Shown here in pieces: positions 49,311-59,130 of a stretch of 64,000 nucleotides of DNA (positions are counted from its first letter, which is position 1; every line of letters begins with the position of its first letter). Below the pieces are notes generated by a model, which was not told the origin of the DNA, did no database searches, and saw only the letters and a list, made by a program, of their open reading frames with translations. Both the position numbers and the translations under genes were made by a program. The stretch comes from Charina bottae (Eukaryota; Chordata; Lepidosauria; Squamata; Charinaidae): assembly GCA_023362775.1 (NCBI GenBank), contig JALMGJ010000003.1, positions 46,579,916-46,643,915 of the forward strand. The letters run 5' to 3'.

Positions 49311-50358
49311 CACCACACCCACCAGGTGTAATATATCACCTGCAATTCCCTGTTTCTTAACTATTAAAGGAAGAGAGGCCCTATTTTATATTTGGCCATT
49401 CTAATATTTATAATTTGCCAAAGCTACAGTGTAATTTGAGTCTGCATATCACAGTTGTTTCTCCTCTTCATTCAAAAGAATGCAAGTAATTTGGTAGAGA
49501 ATATACAAGGGAAGGCAAGTAGAAAGAGGGAAAAATCAATGAATTCTTAAAGAATTGTTAAATGGAACCATTTTGTTCTACTATTGAATTTTACAGATCT
49601 TTATAAAGATGTACTAATGGCATAGTTTCATTTTTATATGGAGGAAAGTTAATTTTGGTGGGAAAGTTGTCATGAAGCAGCAATTTACAAAGGATTTTGG
49701 TGCCAAATTATTTTACCCAACTATTAAAGGTTCCTATATTGATATAATATGCAATATCACAAAACCCAAGTCAACTAAGCTTGGAAAAGGAAATATTTGT
49801 TCTTGTCAAATCGGTAAGAGGAGTATGGGCAAAATATGCAGGGAAGGAGGGGAATTTATATCTGAGCTTGTGGTAGTTCACTTATGATACACACTTATTA
49901 GACACACTTATGGTATGTATCCATCCCATTAGCAAATTACTCTTCTTCACATATTCTGGGAATATGTAATTTATGGATACATTGAGGAAAGCTGTTTTAA
50001 ATGTTCTGTTCTCTTAATAGTTAGAAATATTTTCCCTTCCTTGATTTTCTTATAAACCCAATAAGCATACTTGTAACCTCCTCTGCATTATTCTTCAACA
50101 ACACAGTGCCTCCAGATGTGGTGAATTACAATTCCCATTATCTCCAGCCAGATTGGGGAAAGCTGTTCCATATGTTTACTTGGAGGAAATTGCATTGTGT
50201 GACTTTACTTAGGAACATGACATTTGTAAGACTGAAAAATATTGTGTCTTTGAGTGCAATACTGACCCCTCCACAGTCAATTCCTACTGATTGGCTGTTA
50301 AAGTTGTGACTGGGTTTTAGTGCCTCTAAATGAGTATTCAATAGATACAGCATCCCAC

Positions 50359-50819
50359 TAAGCTGACCATATGTCCCGTTTTGAACAGGACAGTCCCGTT
50401 TTTTCCCCTTTTCTCAACCGTCCCGTCGTTTTAACATAAATGCCGGTTTTGTCCCGTTTTTCAGGAACAGGCGGAGGCGGAGAAGCCGACCGGAGGGAAC
50501 CCAGAGGAGGAATCGCCCCCGCCCACCAGTACTCAGCAAAGGAGGTGGGAGAGGCGGGCCCAGCACCACAACAGGCGGAGGCGATTCCCCTTCCGGGTTC
50601 CCTCCAATCAGCTGCTCCGCCCCCACCCATCGCGCTGCCCATCCTGCCCCTCCCGCACGCTGATAGGCGGAGGCGAACCTCCCCAGGCCCCCCCAACCAG
50701 CCGCTCCGCTCCCGCCCACCGCGCTGCCTGGCCCGCCCCCCCACGCACCCACAGGCAGAGGCGAACCCCCCCGGCGCCCCCAACCAGCCTCTCTACCCCC
50801 TCCCATTCTGGTCAGTCTA
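50359..50819. mobile_element. hAT-type MITE, TIR family TAGGCTGACC, 461 bp
   Basis: TAAGCTGACCATATGTCCCG at the left and TCTGGTCAGTCTA at the right, perfect duplication CATCCCAC at 50351-50358 and 50820-50827. The GC-rich interior has about three tandem units of AGGCGGAGGCG ... CCAACCAGCCGCTCC type. ORFs of over 100 codons on both strands are due to composition. Confidence 0.93.
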
Positions 50820-50827
50820 CATCCCAC

Positions 50828-50989
50828 CCAACTGCATCTCCAAGTATAGCACTAAGGCTAAAAGATAAGTTACTTTCCAAAAATCTGAATGCATGGCAGA
50901 GATGGGATCTGAACTTCAAAATTTAACCTATTCTCTTGAATCTTCCATTTTCTGATCTACTGTCCATTTCACAGAAGACAATCTGATTT
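50828..50989. other. Intergenic, no feature
   Basis: Short unique-looking stretch between a MITE and the L2 3' end. Confidence 0.5.
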
Positions 50990-51240
50990 GTTATTTATTA
51001 CTTATTTATTAATTTGATTTCTCACCGCCCAACTCCCTCAAGGGACTCTGGGCGGTTTACAAATCATCAAAATTTCGAATATTAAAGATTAAAACATTAA
51101 AATAACCATTTAAAATACCATAAATATAATAAAATTAAGAAGGCGATGTGTTCTTTCAGCCTTGGAAGGGTTATTCTAGGACTATCCTACTATATTAGCC
51201 ATCCCCAGGAGTTTCTGATCTTCTTTCCGCCCCAGGCCTG

Positions 51241-52230
51241 TTAACAAAGCCAAGTTTTAAGTTGTTTCCTGAAGCCCAGGAGCGAGGTGGACTGTCTTAA
51301 CTCTGGGGGAAGGATATTCCACAGGGCAGGCGTTGCTGCAGAGAAGGCACGCTTCCGTGACCCTGTGAGATGGAATTCTTTTACTGATGGGGTCCGTAGC
51401 ATGCCCTCCCTGCATGACCGAGTGGGACGGGCCGATGTATTGGGGATAAGACGGTCCCTTAGGTAACCTGGTCCCATGCCATGAAGGGCTTCAAAGGTCA
51501 TAACCAACACCTTGAATTGCACCCGGAAGCAAACTGGAACCCAGTGCAGCTCGCGTAATAATGGTGTCACATGAGTCCGATATGGGACTTCTAAGATGGT
51601 TCGTGCAGCCGCATTCTGGATCAGTTGAAGCTTCCGGATACTCTTCAAGGGTAGCCCCATGTAGAGCGCATTACAGTAGTCTATATGTGAGATAACCAGG
51701 GCATGAGTGACTGTTCGAAGGGCCTCTTGCTCCAGGAAAGGTCGCAACTGGCGCACAACACAAAGTTGTGCAAAGGCCCTCCTGACCACGACTGCCACGG
51801 TATCAAAAGCCACTGAGAGGTCAAGAAGAGCGAGAATGGATTCACTACCTCCATCTCACTCCCGCCAAAGATCATCTATAAGCGCGACCAATGCCGTTTC
51901 AGTCCCATGACCAGGCCTGAAACCTGACTGAAAGGGGTCCAGATAATCCGTTTCCTCCAGAATCCTCTGAAGCTGCAACGCCACCACCTTCTCAACCACC
52001 TTCCCCAAAAAGGGAAGGTGGGAGACTGGACAGAAGTTATCCAGTACAGTAGGGTCCAGCGGTGGTTTCTTGAGGAGAGGGCGTACCAGCGCTTCTTTAA
52101 AAGCTGGTGGAAACACCCCCTCCCCTAACGATGTATTAACCATCGTCTGGACCCAGCTGCGAGTCACCTCCCAGGCTGCTTTTACCAGCCAGGAGGGACA
52201 TGGATCTAATTGGCAGGTGGTGGCATTAAC
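51241..52230 (-). pseudogene. L2 RT remnant with internal deletion
   Basis: 52167-51856 encodes LVRPLLKKPPLDPTVLDNFC and QSGFRPGHGTETALVALIDD. 51813-51241 encodes the C-terminus (ISHIDYCNALYMGLPLKSIR, ATPALWNILPPELRQST, KQLKTWLC). FDTVA is joined to VVVRRAF with no palm-domain catalytic sequence between them. Confidence 0.9.
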
Positions 52231-52233
52231 AGT

Positions 52234-53583
52234 TCAGAGAACTCTGTCCACTTCCTCAGGTCCCACAGGCTCAAACCGTTCCCAGTTAACAAAGCAAGTA
52301 CGTTCCCTGGGTATCTCAACAGACTCTGTCTCACACTCGGAATCCAACCCAGAGCAAATCCGAGCGATTTTATCCACTAAATGCCGAGAAAATTCTTCCG
52401 CACGGCCCTGGAGATGAATTTCAACCTCCCTTTTCCCCAAAAGGGATCGGGTAAGTTTAAACAGGGCCGCCGGGCGGCATTCCGCAGATGCAATAAGAGC
52501 GGAGAAATATTGACGTTTCGCCGCTCTTACCGCCACAAGGTAGGCCTTAACCGCGGCTCTAGCTTGTGTTCGGTCGGATTCAGTCTTCGTTTTTCTCCAG
52601 CGACGCTCTAGGCGTCTCTTAGTCCTCTTCAAGACCCTCAACTCCTCCGTAAACCACGGGGAGTGTCGGGTCAGATGTGGCAAGAGAGGCCGCACAGGCG
52701 CGATCCTGTCCAAGGCCCCAGCCGCCTCCCTATTCCAGGCTGCGGCCAGGACCTCCGCTGGACCGTGCAGTAGATCCTCGGAAATAACCCCCAGCTCCTT
52801 CTGGAACCTCATTGGGTCCATCAGTCGCCGGGGGCGGACCAATCGGATGGGTCCTGCCTCCCTGCGGAGTGGGGCGGCATAGGAGAATCTCAAGGCCACC
52901 AGGGCGTGATCTGACCATGACAGTGGGGATAGATCTAACTCTCCCCTCAGATCACTTTGCCACTGCTCCGACAAGAAAATTAAATCCGGGGTGAGGCCAC
53001 TGTCACGAGTCGGGTCTTGGATAATCTGAGACAGGCCCATGGTCGCCATGGTGGCCATGAACTCCCGAGCCGCTTCCGAGGCCCATCCCAAGGAGGGAAG
53101 ATTGAAGTCCCCCAGGACCAAAAGCCAGGGGAACTCCACCGCCACCCCCAAGATGGCCTCCAGCAGCTCAGGCAGGGAGGTTGCCAAGCAGCAGGGAGGC
53201 TGGTACAATAGCAACACTCCCAACTGTTCACGAGAACCCAACTTGCATAACAAGGTCTCACACCCGGTAACTTGCGGAGCAGGGCCCCTGACAGCCACTA
53301 GAGATTCCCTGATGACAACAGCCACTCCTCCTCCCCTGCCCCGAGGTCTCGGCTGGTGCCAAACCCGAAACCTGGCTGGGTATATTTCAGAGAGAGGAAC
53401 ACCTCCCTCCGGGCTCAGCCAGGTTTCGGTAATGCATGCCCCCTCCTCTAGAATCAGATCGTGAATGAGGGGGGCCTTGTTATTTATGGACCTGGCATTG
53501 CATAGCAACAGCCAGAAATCGGGACAACCACGTGTCTGCTGACCAGGGCCTAGGTATGAGCGTGGAGGGCCGGAACACGCCAC
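52234..53583 (-). CDS. L2 ORF2 N-terminal part, AP endonuclease domain (449 aa open)
   Basis: The endonuclease nicks target DNA to prime reverse transcription. Motifs visible: LLCNARSINNK (N-box), ITETWLS (catalytic Glu), GGGVAVVIRE, LVLGDFNLPSLGW (GDFN), TPDLIFLS, and LSWSDHALV (catalytic SDH). A basic linker follows (VLKRTKRRLERRWRKTKTES). The frame then shifts before the RT. All main endonuclease residues look intact, so this copy decayed recently or slowly; the RT is broken, so it is not autonomous. Confidence 0.9.
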   Translation of the reverse strand: MACSGPPRSYLGPGQQTRGCPDFWLLLCNARSINNKAPLIHDLILEEGACITETWLSPEGGVPLSEIYPARFRVWHQPRPRGRGGGVAVVIRESLVAVRGPAPQVTGCETLLCKLGSREQLGVLLLYQPPCCLATSLPELLEAILGVAVEFPWLLVLGDFNLPSLGWASEAAREFMATMATMGLSQIIQDPTRDSGLTPDLIFLSEQWQSDLRGELDLSPLSWSDHALVALRFSYAAPLRREAGPIRLVRPRRLMDPMRFQKELGVISEDLLHGPAEVLAAAWNREAAGALDRIAPVRPLLPHLTRHSPWFTEELRVLKRTKRRLERRWRKTKTESDRTQARAAVKAYLVAVRAAKRQYFSALIASAECRPAALFKLTRSLLGKREVEIHLQGRAEEFSRHLVDKIARICSGLDSECETESVEIPRERTCFVNWERFEPVGPEEVDRVL

Positions 53584-53900
53584 CGGTAATAAGCACCGGG
53601 GGCGTCATCCCCTACGATGGCCCGCCCTCCAGCTCCCATCATAATATCCCCTGCCCATCACCACTTCAATGGCCTGTCCCGCCCTGCAGCCCCCAGAGTC
53701 ACTAAGTCCATTAGCCTCCACTCCTGGACTCCCAAATACTCCAGCTGACAACGGGTATCCCTCCATCATTCACCACTCATTCGTACCCAAACAATATAAG
53801 TGATGAGGAGCCCCCCAGTGTACCAGCTCAGGCTCTCGACACTGGAGCGGCCCAATCACCACTCTCACATTAATTCACTCATTCATTCCCTGTGCCACCC

Positions 53901-55500
53901 AGACTTCTCTCACTAGTCAAGAGGGGCGCTCCATACACACTGATTAGGTTCTTTGCCAAGAAACTGGGTAAAGACTGAGCCCAAGATGATAGACCATATA
54001 TTTGCATCCACAAAGCAGAGCAATATAACAATTTTCCACACATAGGCAAAATAAAACTTTACATAAAAAGATGGCTTATGCAAACTTACATGCACACAAA
54101 AGAAATGCTGGCTGCAAGTTATGAGAGATACAGTAGAACATATCTGGATAATTATATCTGGGGAAACCTGTACTATTTTTTATTGGCTGGACTAAGATAT
54201 ATCTCTATCTCTATCTCTATCTCTATCTCTATCTCCATCTCCATCTAGTTGCTGGGGTTGGGGGGTAGGGGTGGGAATGTAAATAGTGAGGGTAGAGGAA
54301 AATTAAATATAGGAAGTAGAAAGAGCACCAAGCAACACTTTATACTGAAGTCTACCTTCTGCTATATATACTTACATACATACATGCTTCCAGTTTCCTC
54401 TCAATAACACCCCACAAAATGGATTGCCTGCAGCCTAGCCTAACAATGCTGCTGCATTTGTTCAACCTTGTCAGATACTCTCAACCAAGGAATTTAAATC
54501 AAGCCTTACAATGCCAAGCACAATGGCCACTCAATGAAGTGTGAAAAACAGATCAATAGAGTTATACTGGTACCCAAGAAATATTTGTTACAGGACAGAC
54601 TCAGGAGGCAAAACAACAGAACTATTATCTATAGTTCCAGCTAAAACTTCTCAAATGTATCATCAAAGATCCCCTGTCCATCCTACATGTGGGGCAATTC
54701 CACACTCCATTCTTGAAGATGACTTAACAAATTCCAGTCCAGATTGCAGGAGTTTGCCAATGGGGCGGGGTTGGTGCTTATTCCAAACTATGAGTACTGC
54801 AGGCCCTGATTGGTCATTCCCCACTTCCTGCCCTTGCCATCCAGGCGCATTGGCTAGCCTCTGTGTGGGCAGGTCTACCTGCCTAAGCCTTTCAGGGATT
54901 GTTCCCTGATCACAAGTCCCTGTTCTTCATCTTTGCCTTCTCCGATGTTTGCATACATGAATACCTTTACACCCCATTTCCACATTTCCTTCTTTGACAG
55001 TAAGGCAGACCCTTCCCCCCCCCACTGTACTGTAGTATTGTTGCTCTGATGCCACAATGACCAAAGTTAAAGGAACAGGATATTTTTATTCTGAAGTTCT
55101 GTTATAGGTCTACAGAAACTTTGTGGCAAAGAATAATTAATGGTACAGATTCATAGAAGCAAAAGAGAAGCATTCATTGTTCCAATAAGCCTATGTTGCA
55201 ACTTCAGGATTTGAAAATAGAAAGGGAACTATTGCAATACAGTGGGCATAGGATGGGAAAATAAGAAAAGCATGCTTCACCCAACCTGGGTAGAAACCAC
55301 AAGGGTTCCCACTGGGAGATGTAAGGATGGAATGGAGACAAGCTGGCAGAAGACCTGGGGAAAATAAGTTAGCCAGGAGATCATACCATAGTCTTTATGG
55401 ACCATTGTTAGAGCAACTGGATGAAAAAAGAAGGAAGCTGCTGACCAGATAAGAACATTGTTTGCGGTGGGGGGGAGGTGTTGTTTTACAAGAGCCGTGA
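53901..55500. other. Intergenic, unassigned
   Basis: Contains the hexamer tract and an unassigned stretch at 54540-55060. No gene model is supported; the 122-codon ORF at 54541-54909 resembles nothing I know. Confidence 0.4.
54196..54246 (+). repeat. (ATCTCT)n microsatellite
   Basis: About eight hexamer units, the last two with ATCTCC. Confidence 0.95.
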
Positions 55501-55640
55501 TAAACAGACAGGGCAAAGGGGCCTTTTGAGTTCATGAAAGGTGAAGTCTCACTGATGATGTTACCTAGTTGGGTAATGAAATGTCTGCAAGCAAACAACC
55601 AAGCTCAGAGAACTCCAAGAACTCCATGAACACTGTCAGA
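55500..55640 (+). mobile_element. Penelope-type terminal repeat fragment
   Basis: CTGATGATGTTACCTAGTTG, GGGTAATGAAATGTCTGCAA and CAACCAAGCTCAGAGAACTC match the terminal-repeat type at 31270-31360. Confidence 0.65.
55552..55585 (+). ncRNA. Hammerhead-like core
   Basis: CTGATGA (55552-55558), the classic CUGANGA box, then a stem GTTACC / GGTAAT around TAGTTG, then GAAATGTC. Closest to the core at 31322-31354. Confidence 0.5.
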
Positions 55641-56225
55641 AGAGACCCTAGGCAGGAAAGTGAAGGAACTAGAAATACAATTAGTGTTTTTGTCAATCCT
55701 TCCATGTAAGGATTACAATATAAGAAGAGAGATCTTGAAAGTGAATGACTGGGTTATTCATATATAACAAAACACTGGAAACCAAGAGGGAGAACCTGAA
55801 ATCCTAACACAGAAAGACAAATAAGATGTTACAGCCATCACTAAAATTTGCTGGGATGACACACATGATCAGAACATAGCCTTGGAAGGCTACAACTTAC
55901 TCAAAAGGAACAGACTCAGGATAAAGGGAGGAGGAGGTATGGTATTGTTCTGCACATTAAGAAAGCATGTCCTTGCATAGAAATGCACAAATTAAGGCAC
56001 AGAAATTCCACTGAAAGTGTTTGGGTGAAAGAAAAGAGAAACAAAAGTGATTACATCATGGGAGTTTATTATAGACTGCCAGATCAACAGAAAATACAGG
56101 TAAAGCCTTTCTGTGTCAGATGACTAAGCTTTCAAAAAGGCATGTGATAGTGACAATGGGAGATTTCAACTGCCCTGACATCTGCTGGAAACCAAACAAC
56201 AGAGAGAGCCAACAAATTCCTGTCT

Positions 56226-56503
56226 ACAGGTAGGTGCATTATAAATTATTATATTTGTTTCATTTCAGAATTATTAGACTCCACTCCAGTTATCTGAATA
56301 GCTGTTGATTTACTGTTGTAAATGAACATTTCAAAGTTGCTTATTTTCCAAACCAGTCTGCCCTTTCCATATCATTATTTCTATTGTTTTATTATTTTTA
56401 AAATTATATTGTTCTTTGCACTGTGTTTGTCTTGTATAGCCTGGAGTTTCTGGAATAAGGTGGTTTATAGATCTTATAAATAAATAACTTTAAAAACAAC
56501 AAC
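56226..56503 (+). mobile_element. 5'-truncated retroposon with 31-bp TSD
   Basis: A 31-bp target duplication (56195-56225 and 56504-56534, starting AACAACAGAGAGAGCC) flanks 278 bp that ends GGTGGTTTATAGATCTTATA then AAATAAATAAC and an AAC run. Probably an L2/CR1-group LINE 3' end. Confidence 0.85.
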
Positions 56504-57494
56504 AACAACAGAGAGAGCCAACAAATTCCTGTCTGTTCTTGTTCACAACTTCATTTGGCAGAAGACAGAAGAAGCGTAAAGGGAGTCTGCTATCTGGACC
56601 TATTTTTTACCAACAAGGAGGGATTGGTTGAAGAAGTGAAGGTGACTGGAACCTTGAGGGAGAATGAGCATGTTGTCTTTGAATCAAGAGAAGAATCAAA
56701 CTTGTATATCAGAATTTAGAAGAGTAGATCTTAATAAGCTCAGGCAGAAGGTAGGTCATCTGGAAATACTGAAGGAAAGACGTGTCAAGAAAGGATGGGA
56801 AACCCTGTGACTGAAGATAATGAAGGTGTAATCACAAACAGTTCCTACTAGAAGGAAAAATGGAAGATATCTAAAGAGATATTTAAAGCTACACCTAAAG
56901 CTTTCTAAAAGGTTGAAAAGAAAAAGGGACTTGTATAATGATGCACAACCAAAGAAAGGATATAGGGCAGTTGTCAGAAACTGTATTGATTATATTACAG
57001 AGGCTAATGTGCGGAATGAGCCAAGACCTGTGAAAAATGTATAAAACAATAAAAAAGGATTCGTTTGGTTCTATCAGGAACAAAATACAGGTCTGTTGTG
57101 AGAAGAAAGGGGTGAATTGGTAATGTATGATAGCAAGAAGGCAGAATACCTTATTTTACATCTGTCTTCTCTCAGAAGGGAAACAAAGCCCTAACTTTCC
57201 ATTGTTTTCCCACTAGTTGAAGGCAGGGGCTGCAGCTCAGAATAGGCCAGGATAGGGTAAAAGATCATGTCACTAGTTTAAATCAATTCACATCTTCAGG
57301 GACAGACTCGTACATCCTAGGGAAGTGAAGGAACAAGCAAAGGTGATCACAGAACTATTAACAGCAATCTTTGAGAACTTACAGTGCACTTCCAGAAAAG
57401 TGGAGGAGAGCAAATGTTGTCCCTGTCATCAAAAAAAGGGGAAGCAGGACCTGAGAAATTACACACCTGATATTTATACAGGGCAAGGTCCTCA

Positions 57495-57745
57495 GCGTAT
57501 TTGTGATTTTTTTTTTCATCCGTTCAATCCTGTCCAATTCTTGGAGACTGCCTGGACAAGTCCCTGCAGTTTTCTTGGCAAGGTTTTTCAGAAGTGGCTT
57601 GCTATTGCCTCCTTCTTAGGGTTCAGAGAGAGTGACTGGCCCAAGGTCACCCAGCTGGCTTCATGCCTAAGGTGGGACTAGAACGCACAGTCTCCTGGTT
57701 TCTAGCCTGATGCCTTAACCACTACACCAGACTGGCTCTATATTT
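57495..57745 (-). mobile_element. Sauria-type tRNA SINE
   Basis: Reverse-oriented: T run, TTCAATCCTGTCCAATTC, ACAAGTCCCTGCAGTTTTC, CACCCAGCTGGCTTCATGCC, CACTACACCAGACTGGCTC. Flanked by TATTTGTGA on both sides. Confidence 0.9.
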
Positions 57746-57782
57746 GTGACTACTTGGAGAGGAATGCAACAAATAGCAAGAG

Positions 57783-58124
57783 CTAGCACAGGTTTGCCCC
57801 AAACAAGTAAGCTTGTGTCTCTAAATATTTGGTAATTTTAATAGCAATTTCCACTATCTTCCCTGGAAGAGATGTTAAGCTGACAGGCCTATAATTTCCT
57901 GGATCTCCCAGTGAGCCCTTCTTAAAAATTGGAGTTACTTTGGTCACCTTCCAGTCCTCAGCTACAGAGGCCGAGTGTAGAGACAGGTTGCATATTTTAG
58001 TTAAGAGGTCCACAATCTCAGCTTTAAGCTCCTTAATAACTCTTGGGTAGATGCCCCAGGACTTGATGCCATCAGGGCCTGGGGAACCCCGTGGACATAA
58101 TGCATCTTGGCCTCCGCAAAACAT
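57783..58124 (-). mobile_element. CR1 RT fragment in opposite orientation
   Basis: Minus strand encodes SPGPDGIKSWGIYPRVIKEL, EDWKVTKVTPIFKKG and DPGNYRPVSLTSLPGKIVE, clear CR1 RT domain 0-1 motifs. It replaces the sense-strand sequence expected between the flanking CR1 pieces. Confidence 0.9.
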
Positions 58125-59130
58125 TCAGCAAAATCTTTTACGATATCCTCATTAATAAAATAGTAAAATATAAGATATACTGTAGATTATATGATAAAAC
58201 TGTTACATGGATTTAATTGTAAGACATCAGAAAGAATGGAGAAAACTAATCTTGTAAGATTAAAAAGTAATCCTATAGTTTCTGAGAGTCCTGTGCGGTT
58301 TGTCATTTTTATTAATGACCTGGGTGAGGTGGTTAAGGGGGCGATTATCAAATTTGCAGATGACCCAAAACTAGAAGGAGTGGCTAATACTTCAGAAGAG
58401 AAAGAGAAGATTCAGAAAGATCTAGACAGGCTTCAACACTGGGTTGAAAAGGATATGTCATTCATCAGGGAGATATAGGAAATCTTGCACCTGGGGAGAA
58501 AAACATGAAGGAAACAAATATTGGAAGGGGGAGATCTGGCTTGGCAGTGGTACATGTGAACAAGATTTGGGTGTTCTAATAAATCACAAGTTGAACTTAA
58601 GAAAATGGTGTGATGCAGCTGCTAAAAGGCAGATGCTATTTTGGGATGTATCAACTATATTAACAGGAGCATAGAGTCCAGATCACAGGAAATACACTTT
58701 ATACAGTACACAGATCACACATTATTCTGCCTTGGCCAGGCCCCACTTGGAATATTGCAATCTAAAAAGGACATTGACAGACTGGAATAAGGTCAGAGGA
58801 AGACTACCAATATTTTGAGGGAACTGGAAACCAAGTTCTATCAAGAATGGTTTAAAAAACAGGATATGTTTAGCCTGCAGAAGAGCAAACTAAGAGGTGA
58901 TATGATACATAGTATTCTTCAGATATCTAAAAGGTTTTCATAGGGAGGAGTAAAATTTAGGTTAGATATTAGAATTTCCTGATGGAAGGAGCTGTCAATC
59001 AATAAAAGTGATATGTTCCCTTCACCGGAGGTCTTCGAATAAAAGCTATGAAATGCTTTAGTAGACCCTGCACTGGGCAGTGGGTTGGACTAGAGGACTC
59101 TGAAGAACCTTTGAACACGATGATTTTACA

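Larger units (their letters stand above)
50990..53900 (-). mobile_element. L2-type LINE, nearly full-length, RT core deleted
   Basis: The 3' end is at low coordinates (minus-strand GTAAACCGCCCAGAGTCCCT, plus-strand 51041-51062). It has an almost intact endonuclease ORF (53583-52234), RT remnants, and a probable 5' UTR to about 53900. The reading frame passes from SVAFDTVA directly to VVVRRAFAQLCVVR near 51780; the sequence for the central RT, including YADD, is missing. Confidence 0.92.
55641..59130 (+). mobile_element. CR1 LINE, decayed, with inverted RT segment
   Basis: Endonuclease remnants at 55830-56190 (GDFNCPDICWKPNN) continue after an insertion. RT at 57390-57480 (VVPVIKKGEAG-like) and 58262-58480 (VRFVIFINDLGEVV, IIKFADDPKLEGVA). 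3' end GGGCAGTGGGTTGGACTAGA near 59090, typical of CR1. Interrupted by a short retroposon (56226-56503), a SINE (57495-57745) and a reverse-oriented RT segment (57783-58124). Many stops. Confidence 0.88.

Noticed and set aside
50358..50868. ORFs of over 130 codons, Pro/Arg/Gly-rich
   Set aside because: Inside a GC-rich MITE with tandem units; both strands open at once, typical of composition artefact.
54541..54909. 122-codon ORF in intergenic DNA
   Set aside because: No recognisable domain, no flanking splice context, and AT-rich surroundings; kept as unassigned.
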